Positions 7,985 through 15,310 of a stretch of 40,675 nt of DNA are shown here, piece after piece. The notes under the pieces are model-generated. The model did no database searches, was not told the DNA's origin, and saw nothing but the letters and a program-made list of their open reading frames with translations. Position numbers and translations under genes: made by a program. The stretch is from NCBI GenBank assembly GCA_017405765.1, contig JAFQZS010000031.1, positions 1-40,675 on the forward strand. The letters are read 5' to 3'. Numbering within the stretch: the first letter of the stretch is position 1; the number at the start of each line of letters is the position of its first letter. The stretch is from Clostridia bacterium. Its GTDB lineage: Bacteria > Bacillota > Clostridia > Oscillospirales > RGIG577.

Positions 7985-10549
7985 TTATTCTTCCTCGCCG
8001 CAAGATAAGACCTCATAATCCTCTTCTTCGACGGCGCGTCTGAGCGCGTCTTTGTCGATTTCGCCTTCGTATTCGATTCTTGCAATGTCATTCTTATGGT
8101 CGGCTTCTGCAGAAATAACGCCGTCAACGCCTAAAAGCGCGCGCACTACGCGCTTCTCGCAATGCTCGCACATCATGCCGTCAACGGTAAGCGCCATTCT
8201 CTTTACTGACGACGATCTCTTTTCTTCGGGAATATCGGGATGCGTTTCGCTGTCGTCTGCTGTTTTCTTCGTATGGACGGTATCGTCGCCGCTCTGCGCG
8301 CGGTAAGGCTTGAACAGATTGAGCCTCAGCGCATTCGACACGACGCAGAAGCTTGAAAGACTCATTGCCGCCGCCGCAAACATCGGATCTAAGCCTATCC
8401 CGAACGCCGCGATAAACGCGCCTGCCGCCACAGGTATTCCGATGACATTATATATAAACGCCCAGAAAAGATTCTCGCGTATATTGCGAAGCGCCGCTCG
8501 GCTCAAACGCACCGCCTCAGCCGCGTCCATGAGGCTGTTTTTCATAAGTACGATATCGGCGGCGTCTGCTGCAATATCCGCCCCTGCGCCTATCGCTATG
8601 CCGACGTCAGCCTCGGTAAGCGCGGGCGCATCGTTTATTCCGTCGCCAACCATAGCCACCTTGCCGCTCTCTTTAAGGCGGCGTATCGTATCAGCCTTGC
8701 CGTCGGGCAATACGCCCGCTATCACCTCGTCCACTCCGATTTCGTTCCCTATCGCCCTTGCCGTAAGCTCGTTGTCGCCAGTGAGCATAACGACGCGTAT
8801 ACCCATGCTCTTAAGCTCCTGCACAGCCATGCGGCTGTCATCCTTCACCACGTCTGCAACTGCGATTATTCCCACAGCCGCGCCGTCCTTTGAAAAAAGC
8901 ATCGGCGTTTTGCCTTCCGAGGCAAGCGCGTCCGCGCGCTCTTTTAAGCCTTTCGGCACTCGCACAGTCTCATTCATGTATTTTAGGCTGCCTCCCGCAA
9001 TCCTAGCGCCGTCAAGGCAGGCCGCAAGTCCGTTGCCTACAAGTGCCTCGAATTCGCTGACTTCGGGCATGGCGGCGTTTTTTTCATTCGCTTCGCGCAT
9101 TATGGCTTTTGCAAGCGGATGCTCGCTTTTTACCTCAAGCGCCGCTGCAAGCGAAAGAAGCGTCTCTTTTGTGAAGCCTCCCGCCGGTATCATATCCGTC
9201 ACAACAGGCTCTCCGCGCGTTACCGTGCCCGTTTTATCGAGAACGACTGTTTTCACGCGCCCCGCCTCCTCCAAAGAGACGGCCGTTTTGTATAGTATGC
9301 CGTTCTTCGCGCCGACGCCGCTTCCCACCATGATAGCTACCGGCGTGGCAAGTCCCAGCGCGCACGGGCAGCTTATAACCAGAACCGATATAGCGCGCTC
9401 GAGCGCGTATCCCGCGCTCTGGCCGACTAAAAGCCATACGACCAGGGTTACGAGCGCAATTCCGATAACGGCAGGAACAAATATACCCGACGCCTTATCG
9501 GCTGTCTTTGCTATCGGCGCTTTCGTTGCCGCCGCTTCGCTCATCATTTTTATTATCTGCGAAAGCGTCGTATCCTGCCCCACGCGCACGGCCTCGCAAG
9601 TTATAAATCCCGACTGATTTATCGTAGCCGCCGAAACGCTGTCTCCCTTCATTTTGTCAACGGGAATGCTCTCTCCGGTAAGCGCCGCTTCGTTCACGGC
9701 GCTTTGGCCGTCTGCTACTACGCCGTCCGCCGGTATGCTCTCGCCGGGACGCACAACGAAAATGTCTCCCGCTCTCACCTGTTCTGCGGGGATCAAAACT
9801 TCCCTGCCGTCACGTATCACGTTCGCCGTTTTTGGCGCTATCTTCATAAGACTTTTGAGCGCGTCGGTAGTTTTGCCCTTTGAACGCGCCTCAAGCATTT
9901 TGCCTAGCGTGATGAGCGTGAGTATCATTGCGGCCGACTCAAAGTAAAAATTCATCATATATTCTTCGGCAGCCGCCGCGTCTCCCGTGCTTACGGCCGC
10001 AGTCATGCAAAAAAGGATATACACGCTCCAAATAAACGAGGCCGACGCGCCAAGCGCAACGAGCGCGTCCATATTCGGCGCGCGGTTAATAATGCTTTTA
10101 AATCCGCTTATAAAGAATTTTTGGTTTATTACCATTACGACAACGGTAAAAAGAAGCTCAAAAAGACCCATTGCAAGGTGATTTGCGCTAAAGTCTGCGG
10201 GCAGAGGCCAGCCCCACATCATATGCCCCATCGAGACGTACATAAGCGGTACAAGAAAGCATATTGACGCGATAAGCCGCCTTTTAAGCGCCTCCGTCTC
10301 GCTGTCCCAAAGAGAAGGAGAAAAATTATCGGCCGCTGTTTTTTCTTCACTGCCTTTTATGCTTGCTCCGTATCCCGCCTTTTCTACGGCGGCAATTATG
10401 CTTTTCGAAGAAGCCGTGCCTTCAACGCCCATTGTATTCGTAAGCAGGCTTACGGCGCACGACTCTACGCCTTCGACCTTCATTACCGCTTTTTCAACTC
10501 TCGCGCTGCACGCCGCACAGCTCATGCCCGTTACGTTATACTGCTGCAT
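7985..10549 (-). CDS. copA: Cu(+)-exporting P1B-type ATPase with N- and C-terminal HMA domains
   Basis: An 854-aa heavy-metal ATPase that pumps Cu(I) out of the cytoplasm. Residues 1-65 form a metal-binding HMA domain with GMSCAAC. The ATPase core follows: the transmembrane metal motif SCPCALGLATP (CPC), TGES in the actuator domain, the phosphorylation motif DKTGTVT, SEHPLAKAI in the nucleotide domain, and GDGIND. An extra HMA domain with GMMCEHC lies at the extreme C-terminus (about 785-850), after a charged linker; usual CopA proteins carry their HMA domains only at the N-terminus. Start ATG with AGAAGGTG just upstream. Transcribed divergently from the peroxidase operon. No copper-responsive repressor gene is visible in the window. 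Confidence 0.93.
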   Translation of the reverse strand: MQQYNVTGMSCAACSARVEKAVMKVEGVESCAVSLLTNTMGVEGTASSKSIIAAVEKAGYGASIKGSEEKTAADNFSPSLWDSETEALKRRLIASICFLVPLMYVSMGHMMWGWPLPADFSANHLAMGLFELLFTVVVMVINQKFFISGFKSIINRAPNMDALVALGASASFIWSVYILFCMTAAVSTGDAAAAEEYMMNFYFESAAMILTLITLGKMLEARSKGKTTDALKSLMKIAPKTANVIRDGREVLIPAEQVRAGDIFVVRPGESIPADGVVADGQSAVNEAALTGESIPVDKMKGDSVSAATINQSGFITCEAVRVGQDTTLSQIIKMMSEAAATKAPIAKTADKASGIFVPAVIGIALVTLVVWLLVGQSAGYALERAISVLVISCPCALGLATPVAIMVGSGVGAKNGILYKTAVSLEEAGRVKTVVLDKTGTVTRGEPVVTDMIPAGGFTKETLLSLAAALEVKSEHPLAKAIMREANEKNAAMPEVSEFEALVGNGLAACLDGARIAGGSLKYMNETVRVPKGLKERADALASEGKTPMLFSKDGAAVGIIAVADVVKDDSRMAVQELKSMGIRVVMLTGDNELTARAIGNEIGVDEVIAGVLPDGKADTIRRLKESGKVAMVGDGINDAPALTEADVGIAIGAGADIAADAADIVLMKNSLMDAAEAVRLSRAALRNIRENLFWAFIYNVIGIPVAAGAFIAAFGIGLDPMFAAAAMSLSSFCVVSNALRLNLFKPYRAQSGDDTVHTKKTADDSETHPDIPEEKRSSSVKRMALTVDGMMCEHCEKRVVRALLGVDGVISAEADHKNDIARIEYEGEIDKDALRRAVEEEDYEVLSCGEEE

Positions 10550-10589
10550 TTTTTCACCTTCTGTCTGCGGAGATCCGTTTAACGCCTAT

Positions 10590-10612
10590 ATTATGCGTGA
10601 TTTTAGCATAAT
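10590..10612. promoter_or_regulatory. Inverted repeat at the copA transcription start, candidate operator
   Basis: ATTATGC (10590-10596) and GCATAAT (10606-10612) are perfect inverted arms 9 bases apart, just downstream of the copA -10 box. The position suits a repressor site; the sequence is not a recognisable CopY or CsoR box. Confidence 0.35.
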
Positions 10613-10613
10613 A

Positions 10614-10642
10614 ATGATATTACTTTAAGATTATATTGTCAA
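10614..10642 (-). promoter_or_regulatory. SigA-type promoter of copA
   Basis: Minus-strand TTGACA (10637-10642), a 17-base spacer and TATCAT (10614-10619), about 65 bases before the copA start. Confidence 0.65.
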
Positions 10643-10718
10643 ACCGATGCGCCGTTCTGCTTACACATTCGTTCTTCTTACAATATGTTCGAAAATTTTA
10701 TTATTTGTAAAAAAATGC

Positions 10719-10747
10719 TTGACATATTAAATAGATTTGTCTATAAT
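10719..10747 (+). promoter_or_regulatory. Consensus SigA promoter of the gpx operon
   Basis: TTGACA (10719-10724), 17 bases, TATAAT (10742-10747): a perfect consensus match 47 bases before the start codon. The -10 box lies inside the OhrR-type operator, so repression would be by direct occlusion. Confidence 0.85.
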
Positions 10748-10771
10748 TTAATTGTATTCAATTGAATTATG
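10742..10771 (+). promoter_or_regulatory. Tandem OhrR-type operator
   Basis: Two adjacent 15-bp elements, TATAATTTAATTGTA (10742-10756) and TTCAATTGAATTATG (10757-10771), match the B. subtilis OhrR element TACAATTnAATTGTA at most positions and have the same head-to-tail arrangement as the ohrA operator. The first covers the -10 box. An OhrR homologue is encoded at the end of this gene cluster, which supports the assignment. Confidence 0.75.
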
Positions 10772-10794
10772 ATCATTTGAAAGGAGGCGCATGT

Positions 10795-11268
10795 ATGACG
10801 ATATACGATATTAAAGCAAAAAATGCAAAAGGCGAAGAAGTTTCACTTTCGGATTACAAAGGCAAGGTCCTGCTTATTGTCAATACTGCCACCGGCTGCG
10901 GCTTTACGCCTCAATACAAGGGGCTTGAAGAATTATATAAAAAGTACAACGCGCAAGGCTTTGAAATACTCGATTTCCCCTGTAATCAGTTCGGCGCGCA
11001 GGCGCCCGGCACAGAAGAAGAAATCGTATCCTTCTGCACGCTTAACTATGGCGTAACTTTCCCGCAGTTTGCTAAAATAGAAGTAAACGGTGAAAACGAA
11101 CATCCGCTTTACAAATACTTAAAATCTCAAAAAGGCGGTCTGTTAGGCAATAAAATAAAGTGGAATTTTACAAAATTCCTTCTTGACAAAAGCGGACATG
11201 TTATCGACCGCTTCGCTCCCAACATTGAGCCCGCAAAAATAGAAAACAGAATAAAGGAGCTTTTGTAA
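10795..11268 (+). CDS. Glutathione peroxidase family protein, short form
   Basis: 157 aa, thioredoxin fold. The peroxidatic cysteine is in NTATGCGFTPQ, with the family's other active-site residues in FPCNQFGAQAPG (Gln) and WNFTKFLL (Trp, Asn). The catalytic position is an ordinary Cys codon, not a UGA selenocysteine. Bacterial GPx enzymes of this type usually reduce H2O2 and organic hydroperoxides with thioredoxin; the true reductant here is not visible. ATG 10795 is chosen because GGAGG lies 7 bases upstream. First gene of the operon under the OhrR-type operator; its TAA overlaps the next ATG (TAATG). Confidence 0.9.
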   Translation: MTIYDIKAKNAKGEEVSLSDYKGKVLLIVNTATGCGFTPQYKGLEELYKKYNAQGFEILDFPCNQFGAQAPGTEEEIVSFCTLNYGVTFPQFAKIEVNGENEHPLYKYLKSQKGGLLGNKIKWNFTKFLLDKSGHVIDRFAPNIEPAKIENRIKELL

Positions 11269-11531
11269 TGCATTTTTCTTATGAAACGGAAAACGTCTGC
11301 TCGCTCGCAATAGACTTCGAGCTTAACGGCGACATAGTTACCGACATATCGTTTTTGGGCGGCTGCAACGGCAATCTTAAGGCCATATCCAAGCTTGTTG
11401 ACGGTTGGACGGTAGACCAAATCGAAGAGAAACTGCGCGGAAACACCTGCGACGAAAATCCGACTTCATGCGCCGACCAGCTTGCCATTGCTGTAAGAGA
11501 AGCATATGAGCTTCAAAATAAAAACAAATAA
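11268..11531 (+). CDS. TSCPD-domain (TIGR03905-type) small Cys protein
   Basis: 87 aa. It carries the pattern of this uncharacterised family: LGGCNGNLKAISKL, a central GW, a second cysteine in LRGNTCDEN, and TSCADQLAIAV. The conserved cysteines (Cys11, the CNGN Cys, NTC and TSC) suggest metal or thiol chemistry; the TSCPD domain also ends some class II ribonucleotide reductases. Translationally coupled to the first peroxidase by TAATG, with AAAGGAG upstream. Its place between two peroxidases suggests a partner in thiol peroxidase turnover, which is inference. Confidence 0.75.
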   Translation: MHFSYETENVCSLAIDFELNGDIVTDISFLGGCNGNLKAISKLVDGWTVDQIEEKLRGNTCDENPTSCADQLAIAVREAYELQNKNK

Positions 11532-11553
11532 TATTATGTAAAGGAGAATAAAA

Positions 11554-12102
11554 ATGGCCTCTCTGTATGATTTTAAAGTAAAAGATCCAAACAACAACGA
11601 CGTATTGCTTTCCGATTACAAGGGCAAGGTGCTTCTCATAGTAAACACCGCCACGGAATGCGGCTTTACACCCCAATATGAACAACTTCAGGCTCTCTAT
11701 AAGAAGTATGAGGGCAAGGGGCTTGTGATACTCGACTTCCCCTGCAATCAGTTCGGAGCTCAGGCTCCCGGCACAAACGATGAGATAAAGACCTTCTGCC
11801 AGACCCGCTTCGGCGTTACCTTCCCCCAGTTCGCAAAGATAGACGTAAACGGCGACGCCGAGATACCGCTTTACACCTTCTTAAAGGCCGAAAAGGGCTT
11901 TGAGGGCTTCCCTGCCGAACACCCGGCTTCGGAGATGATGAACGGACTACTTGCAAAAATCGACCCCGACTTTAAGAACAACTCGAAGATCAAGTGGAAT
12001 TTCACGAAATTCCTCGTTGACAAAAACGGAAACGTAGTAAAACGCTACGAGCCGATAGCAAATATATCCGATATCGACGCCGATATCGCGGCTTTACTGT
12101 AA
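11554..12102 (+). CDS. Glutathione peroxidase family protein, long form
   Basis: 182 aa, a paralogue of the first gene of the operon. Active-site signatures are NTATECGFTPQ (peroxidatic Cys), FPCNQFGAQAPG (Gln) and WNFTKFLV (Trp/Asn). It differs by an insertion of about 25 residues before the WNF motif (around AEHPASEMMNGLL), giving the usual full GPx length. Start ATG with AAAGGAG 8 bases upstream, 22 bases after the TSCPD gene, so same transcript. Presumably also thioredoxin-dependent; the two paralogues may differ in hydroperoxide preference. Confidence 0.9.
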   Translation: MASLYDFKVKDPNNNDVLLSDYKGKVLLIVNTATECGFTPQYEQLQALYKKYEGKGLVILDFPCNQFGAQAPGTNDEIKTFCQTRFGVTFPQFAKIDVNGDAEIPLYTFLKAEKGFEGFPAEHPASEMMNGLLAKIDPDFKNNSKIKWNFTKFLVDKNGNVVKRYEPIANISDIDADIAALL

Positions 12103-12110
12103 AAACATGA

Positions 12111-12140
12111 GCGCACGGTCTTTTTATAAAGGCCGTGCGC
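12111..12140 (+). other. Stem-loop after the gpx operon
   Basis: GCGCACGG (12111-12118) and CCGTGCGC (12133-12140) extend inward to a stem of about 13 bp with a 4-nt loop. No T run follows on the plus strand, so termination may be partial and allow read-through into ohrR. Confidence 0.5.
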
Positions 12141-12152
12141 ATATACCGTATG

Positions 12153-12196
12153 AGTTTATTCTTTTCGACGGCTAATAATATTGAAAAGAGTAAACT
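12153..12196. promoter_or_regulatory. Inverted repeat upstream of ohrR
   Basis: agtttattcttttc (12153-12166) and gaaaagagtaaact (12183-12196) are near-perfect inverted arms 16 bases apart, about 60 bases before the ohrR start. Could be a regulatory stem or operator; it is not an OhrR-type box. Confidence 0.3.
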
Positions 12197-12253
12197 GATA
12201 TGATAATATCTCTATATTTATAATGCTTAATTTGATTTTGGGAGACGGATCTC

Positions 12254-12694
12254 ATGGATAATTCTAAGTACGAGGCTTTAAAGCTTGAAAATCAGCTATG
12301 CTTTCCTTTGTATGCGGCTTCACGTGAGGTCGTAAAATTATATAGGCCTTATCTTGACGCTTTAAATCTGACGTATACTCAATATATAGCGATGATGGTC
12401 TTCTGGGAGCAAAAAAAATGCAGCGTGAAGGAGCTCGGCGAAAAGCTGTATCTCGACTCGGGAACTCTTACGCCCGTGCTCAAGAGCCTCGAAAAAAAGG
12501 GCTTTGTCCGCCGCTACCGCTTTGTTGACGACGAGCGTGTGCTGCTCGTTGAGATAACTGAAGAAGGCGAAAAGCTTAAGGACGCCGCCGCAGATGTGCC
12601 GGGTTCTGTAGGCGCATGCGTAAAGCTTGAAACAGAAGACGCTCTCACTCTCTACCGGCTTTTATATGAACTTTTAGGCGGACTAAAAAAATAA
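12254..12694 (+). CDS. ohrR: OhrR, organic-hydroperoxide-sensing MarR-family repressor
   Basis: 146 aa winged-helix repressor, very close in motif to B. subtilis OhrR. The sensing cysteine lies in KLENQLCFPLYAASRE, equivalent to Cys15; oxidation of this residue releases the protein from DNA. LYLDSGTLTPVLKSLEKKG is the recognition helix and DDER begins the wing. Additional cysteines are present. It is read in the same direction as the peroxidase operon, 150 bases downstream. Start ATG with GGGAGA upstream. Expected to repress the upstream operon through the tandem boxes on its promoter; no ohr gene is visible here, so the peroxidases seem to replace it. Confidence 0.92.
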   Translation: MDNSKYEALKLENQLCFPLYAASREVVKLYRPYLDALNLTYTQYIAMMVFWEQKKCSVKELGEKLYLDSGTLTPVLKSLEKKGFVRRYRFVDDERVLLVEITEEGEKLKDAAADVPGSVGACVKLETEDALTLYRLLYELLGGLKK

Positions 12695-12725
12695 AGAGAT
12701 CGCAAAATGCGGCTTAAATAATTAT

Positions 12726-12786
12726 GATATGCTCCCTCCATGAGAGACAGCGAAAAAGAAACTGTCGCTCTTGGAGGGAGCATATC
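12726..12786. terminator. Long inverted repeat (25-bp arms) after ohrR
   Basis: Arms 12726-12750 and 12762-12786 match at 23 of 25 positions around an 11-nt loop. A T-rich stretch (ggggtttttattgttttt) follows after about 10 bases. It lies between ohrR and a convergent gene, so it probably acts as a bidirectional terminator. Its length is unusual; a small mobile palindrome is the alternative. Confidence 0.55.
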
Positions 12787-12837
12787 AGCCATTCGGGGTT
12801 TTTATTGTTTTTATAATAAGCTTTCATCATCCGAAAA

Positions 12838-13431
12838 CTAACAACAGCTTATTTCTTTTGCAAACTCAACGGCGTGTGCGCGTTTTTCTTCGTCCGGGAA
12901 CACTGTTTTATATCCCATGTGGCGTTCACAGAGAACGTTTTTAAACACAAGGCCGGAATACTTACAGTATCGTCTTATGCCCTCCAAAAAGAGGTCAGCG
13001 CCCTTTTCTGGGCGAAGACCGCACGTCGTGATCACAGAGACTTCCTTTCCCGCCCAAATCGACGGTCCGCGTTCGTCGCCGTAATACATATTCATTGCAT
13101 ATACGAGCCTGTCAAGCATTGCCTTCATCGGAGGAGTGCAGTACCACGAATATATAGGCGTTGCAAGCAGTATCACGTCGCTTTTAAGGATCGCATCGAA
13201 TATCGGCTGCATATCGTCCTTTTGAATGCATGATACGCTGTCCCAATCCTTCTGACACCATCTGCACGCCGTACACGGCTTTATCTCCATATCGAAAAGA
13301 TCGAACTCGAAGACCTCGCAGCCTACGGCTCTCAGCTCATCAACTACAATATCCGTAAGCCAATTCGTATTGCCCTTTTTGCGGGGACTCGATCGCATGA
13401 CTGCAATGCGTTTTCCTTTTTTATTCTTCAC
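12838..13431 (-). CDS. Flavodoxin-fold NAD(P)H-dependent FMN reductase (iron-sulfur flavoprotein type)
   Basis: 197 aa. The N-terminal AVMRSSPRKKGNTNWL is the FMN-phosphate loop of this family, followed by the cysteine motif CTACRWCQKDWDSVSC at about residues 53-68, which in iron-sulfur flavoproteins binds [4Fe-4S], and ATPIYSWYCTPPMKAMLDR, the flavin-contacting loop. Likely an electron-transfer or nitro/quinone-reducing flavoprotein. The start is GTG, supported by AAGGGGAG 6 bases upstream. It lies after hydABC in the same direction but behind a hairpin, so it is probably separately expressed. Confidence 0.8.
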   Translation of the reverse strand: MKNKKGKRIAVMRSSPRKKGNTNWLTDIVVDELRAVGCEVFEFDLFDMEIKPCTACRWCQKDWDSVSCIQKDDMQPIFDAILKSDVILLATPIYSWYCTPPMKAMLDRLVYAMNMYYGDERGPSIWAGKEVSVITTCGLRPEKGADLFLEGIRRYCKYSGLVFKNVLCERHMGYKTVFPDEEKRAHAVEFAKEISCC

Positions 13432-13458
13432 TTTATGCTCCCCTTTCGCATATAGACC

Positions 13459-13484
13459 AAACGGACGCGAAAACGCGTCCGTTT
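13459..13484 (-). terminator. Hairpin terminator after hydA
   Basis: AAACGGACGCG (13459-13469) and CGCGTCCGTTT (13474-13484) form a perfect 11-bp stem with a 4-nt loop, 30 bases past the hydA stop. The U tract is only three bases long. Confidence 0.6.
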
Positions 13485-13513
13485 ATGTCAGGTAATAATC
13501 TTAATTATCGTTT

Positions 13514-15295
13514 TTAAGCCTTTGTCACTTCGTTGAATCCTACTTTCCCGGCATAAGTCGTGTGAAGCAGCTCATGCGCCGCGTGAGAGTTGGGCTCGCC
13601 TAAGAACTTATCATAAAGCTCTATTATCTGCGGGTTGTTGTGCGACTGACGCAGAGTCAGGCGCTCGTCCTCGCTGTAAAGAGCCTTTGCTCTCTTTTCC
13701 TTGTAGGTGTCCATGATATCGTCCGACTCGTTGGGAAGGAAGCAGCTTCTCACATAAGGCTGACCGCCGCCGTTGATGCATCCGCCGGGGCATCCCATTA
13801 TCTCAATAAAGTGATACTTGGAAGTACCCGCTCTTATTTCGTCGAGCAGCACCTTTGCAGACTTCATTCCCGACGCTATAGCTACGTTTACCTTTGTTCC
13901 GTTTATATCTATAGTAGCTTCGCGTATACCTGCATCATGGCCGCGTACCTCTTCAAACTTGATGGGTCCGTATTCCTTGCCGGTAAGCTTGAAGTATACG
14001 GTACGAAGAGCAGCCTCCATAACTCCGCCCGTTACGCCGAAGATAACGGCTGCGCCGGTGTAATCGCCCATGATATCCTGATCCCAATCCTCGTCGGGGA
14101 GGCGGTTAAAGATTATACCGCTGCGCTTTATCATCTTTGCAAGCTCGCGCGTCGTGATAACGGCGTCAACATCATTTAAGCCGTTTACTTTCAGCTGTTC
14201 TCTGTCCTTCTCGTATTTCTTTGCTACGCAAGGCATAACGGAAACAACAAATATGTCTCTCGGATCGATGCCGTGAGTCTTAGCCCAGTAGGACTTGATT
14301 ATTGCGCCCTGCATCTGATGCGGCGACTTACAGCTCGAAACGTGCGGCAGAAGGTCGCTGTAGTTGTACTCAGCATAATTTACCCAGCCCGGCGAGCAGG
14401 AGGTTATCATCGGAAGCACGCCGCCGTTCGTAAGACGACCGAGAAGCTCGGTGCCCTCTTCCATTATCGTAAGGTCGGCGCCGAAGTTTACGTCGTAAAC
14501 ACGCTCAAAGCCGAGTCTTCTCATTGCCGCTATCATCTTGCCCGTTACGGGAGTGCCTATCGGATATCCGAATTCCTCGCCCAAAGCAGCGCGGACTGCG
14601 GGAGCCGCCTGGATTATAACGTGCTTGCCGGACGCCAGAGCCGCATCTACCTTAGATATCTCGGAGTGCTCCATAAGAGCGCCGGTCGGGCATACGTTTA
14701 CGCACTGACCGCACTGGATGCACGGAGAATCGGCAAAGCTTCTGTTCTCTGCGGGGGATACGAATGTGCGGAAGCCTCTGTTCTCATAGCCAAGTATTCC
14801 AAGGCCGTGAGCGTTCTTGCATCTTTCTATGCATCTTCCGCAAAGTATGCACTTCGAGGTGTCGCGCACGAGCGCGGGCGCAAGTCTGTCAATGTGCGTT
14901 TCGGAATGAACGCCCTTGAACGCGCCCTCTCTTGCACCGGTGAGCGAAGCTACATGTAAAAGCTCGCACTTTCCGTTCTTTTCGCACTGCTGGCAGTTTA
15001 TATTGTGGTTAGATAAGAGAAGCTCAACGCTTCTTCTTCTTGCTTCAACAGCCTTTGGTGAAGATATGCGTATCTCCATGCCCTCGGAAACGGGATATAC
15101 GCAGCTTGCAACAAGGCCTCTTGCTCCCGTAGCTTCTACAAGACAAACGCGGCAGGAGCCTCTGTTGCATTCGCCGTGATTGAACGCGCAAAGAGAAGGT
15201 ATCTCATATCCGCAGGCTTTAGCGGCTTCGAGAATCGTCATGCCGTCTTCGACCTGGTGAGCTACACCTTCGATTTTAATATTTATCTTTGACAT
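13514..15295 (-). CDS. hydA: [FeFe] hydrogenase catalytic subunit (HydA/HndD, group A)
   Basis: 593 aa cytoplasmic hydrogenase. The N-terminus is a NuoG-like [2Fe-2S] domain (CNRGSCRVC), then an NCQQCEKNGKC cluster site preceded by histidine, then two [4Fe-4S] ferredoxin motifs (CILCGRCIERC and CIQCGQCVNVCP). The H-cluster domain has all three signatures: TSCSPGW, MPCVAKKYE and MGCPGGCINGGGQP. With HydB and HydC it makes the trimeric enzyme that oxidises NADH and reduced ferredoxin together to form H2, or the reverse. Last gene of hydCBA, 15 bases after hydB. Complete, with no missing ligand seen. Confidence 0.95.
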   Translation of the reverse strand: MSKINIKIEGVAHQVEDGMTILEAAKACGYEIPSLCAFNHGECNRGSCRVCLVEATGARGLVASCVYPVSEGMEIRISSPKAVEARRRSVELLLSNHNINCQQCEKNGKCELLHVASLTGAREGAFKGVHSETHIDRLAPALVRDTSKCILCGRCIERCKNAHGLGILGYENRGFRTFVSPAENRSFADSPCIQCGQCVNVCPTGALMEHSEISKVDAALASGKHVIIQAAPAVRAALGEEFGYPIGTPVTGKMIAAMRRLGFERVYDVNFGADLTIMEEGTELLGRLTNGGVLPMITSCSPGWVNYAEYNYSDLLPHVSSCKSPHQMQGAIIKSYWAKTHGIDPRDIFVVSVMPCVAKKYEKDREQLKVNGLNDVDAVITTRELAKMIKRSGIIFNRLPDEDWDQDIMGDYTGAAVIFGVTGGVMEAALRTVYFKLTGKEYGPIKFEEVRGHDAGIREATIDINGTKVNVAIASGMKSAKVLLDEIRAGTSKYHFIEIMGCPGGCINGGGQPYVRSCFLPNESDDIMDTYKEKRAKALYSEDERLTLRQSHNNPQIIELYDKFLGEPNSHAAHELLHTTYAGKVGFNEVTKA

Positions 15296-15310
15296 GATTT
15301 CATCCTCCTA

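Noticed and set aside
8310..9617. A 435-codon open frame on the plus strand opposite copA
   Set aside because: It lies entirely antisense to the clearly coding copA, is low-complexity (Ala/Ser/Ile/Pro-rich) as expected from reverse reading of a GC-biased gene, and has no ribosome-binding site.
10890..10910. Possible selenocysteine in the glutathione peroxidases
   Set aside because: The catalytic codons are TGC in both genes, not TGA, so these are Cys-type enzymes.
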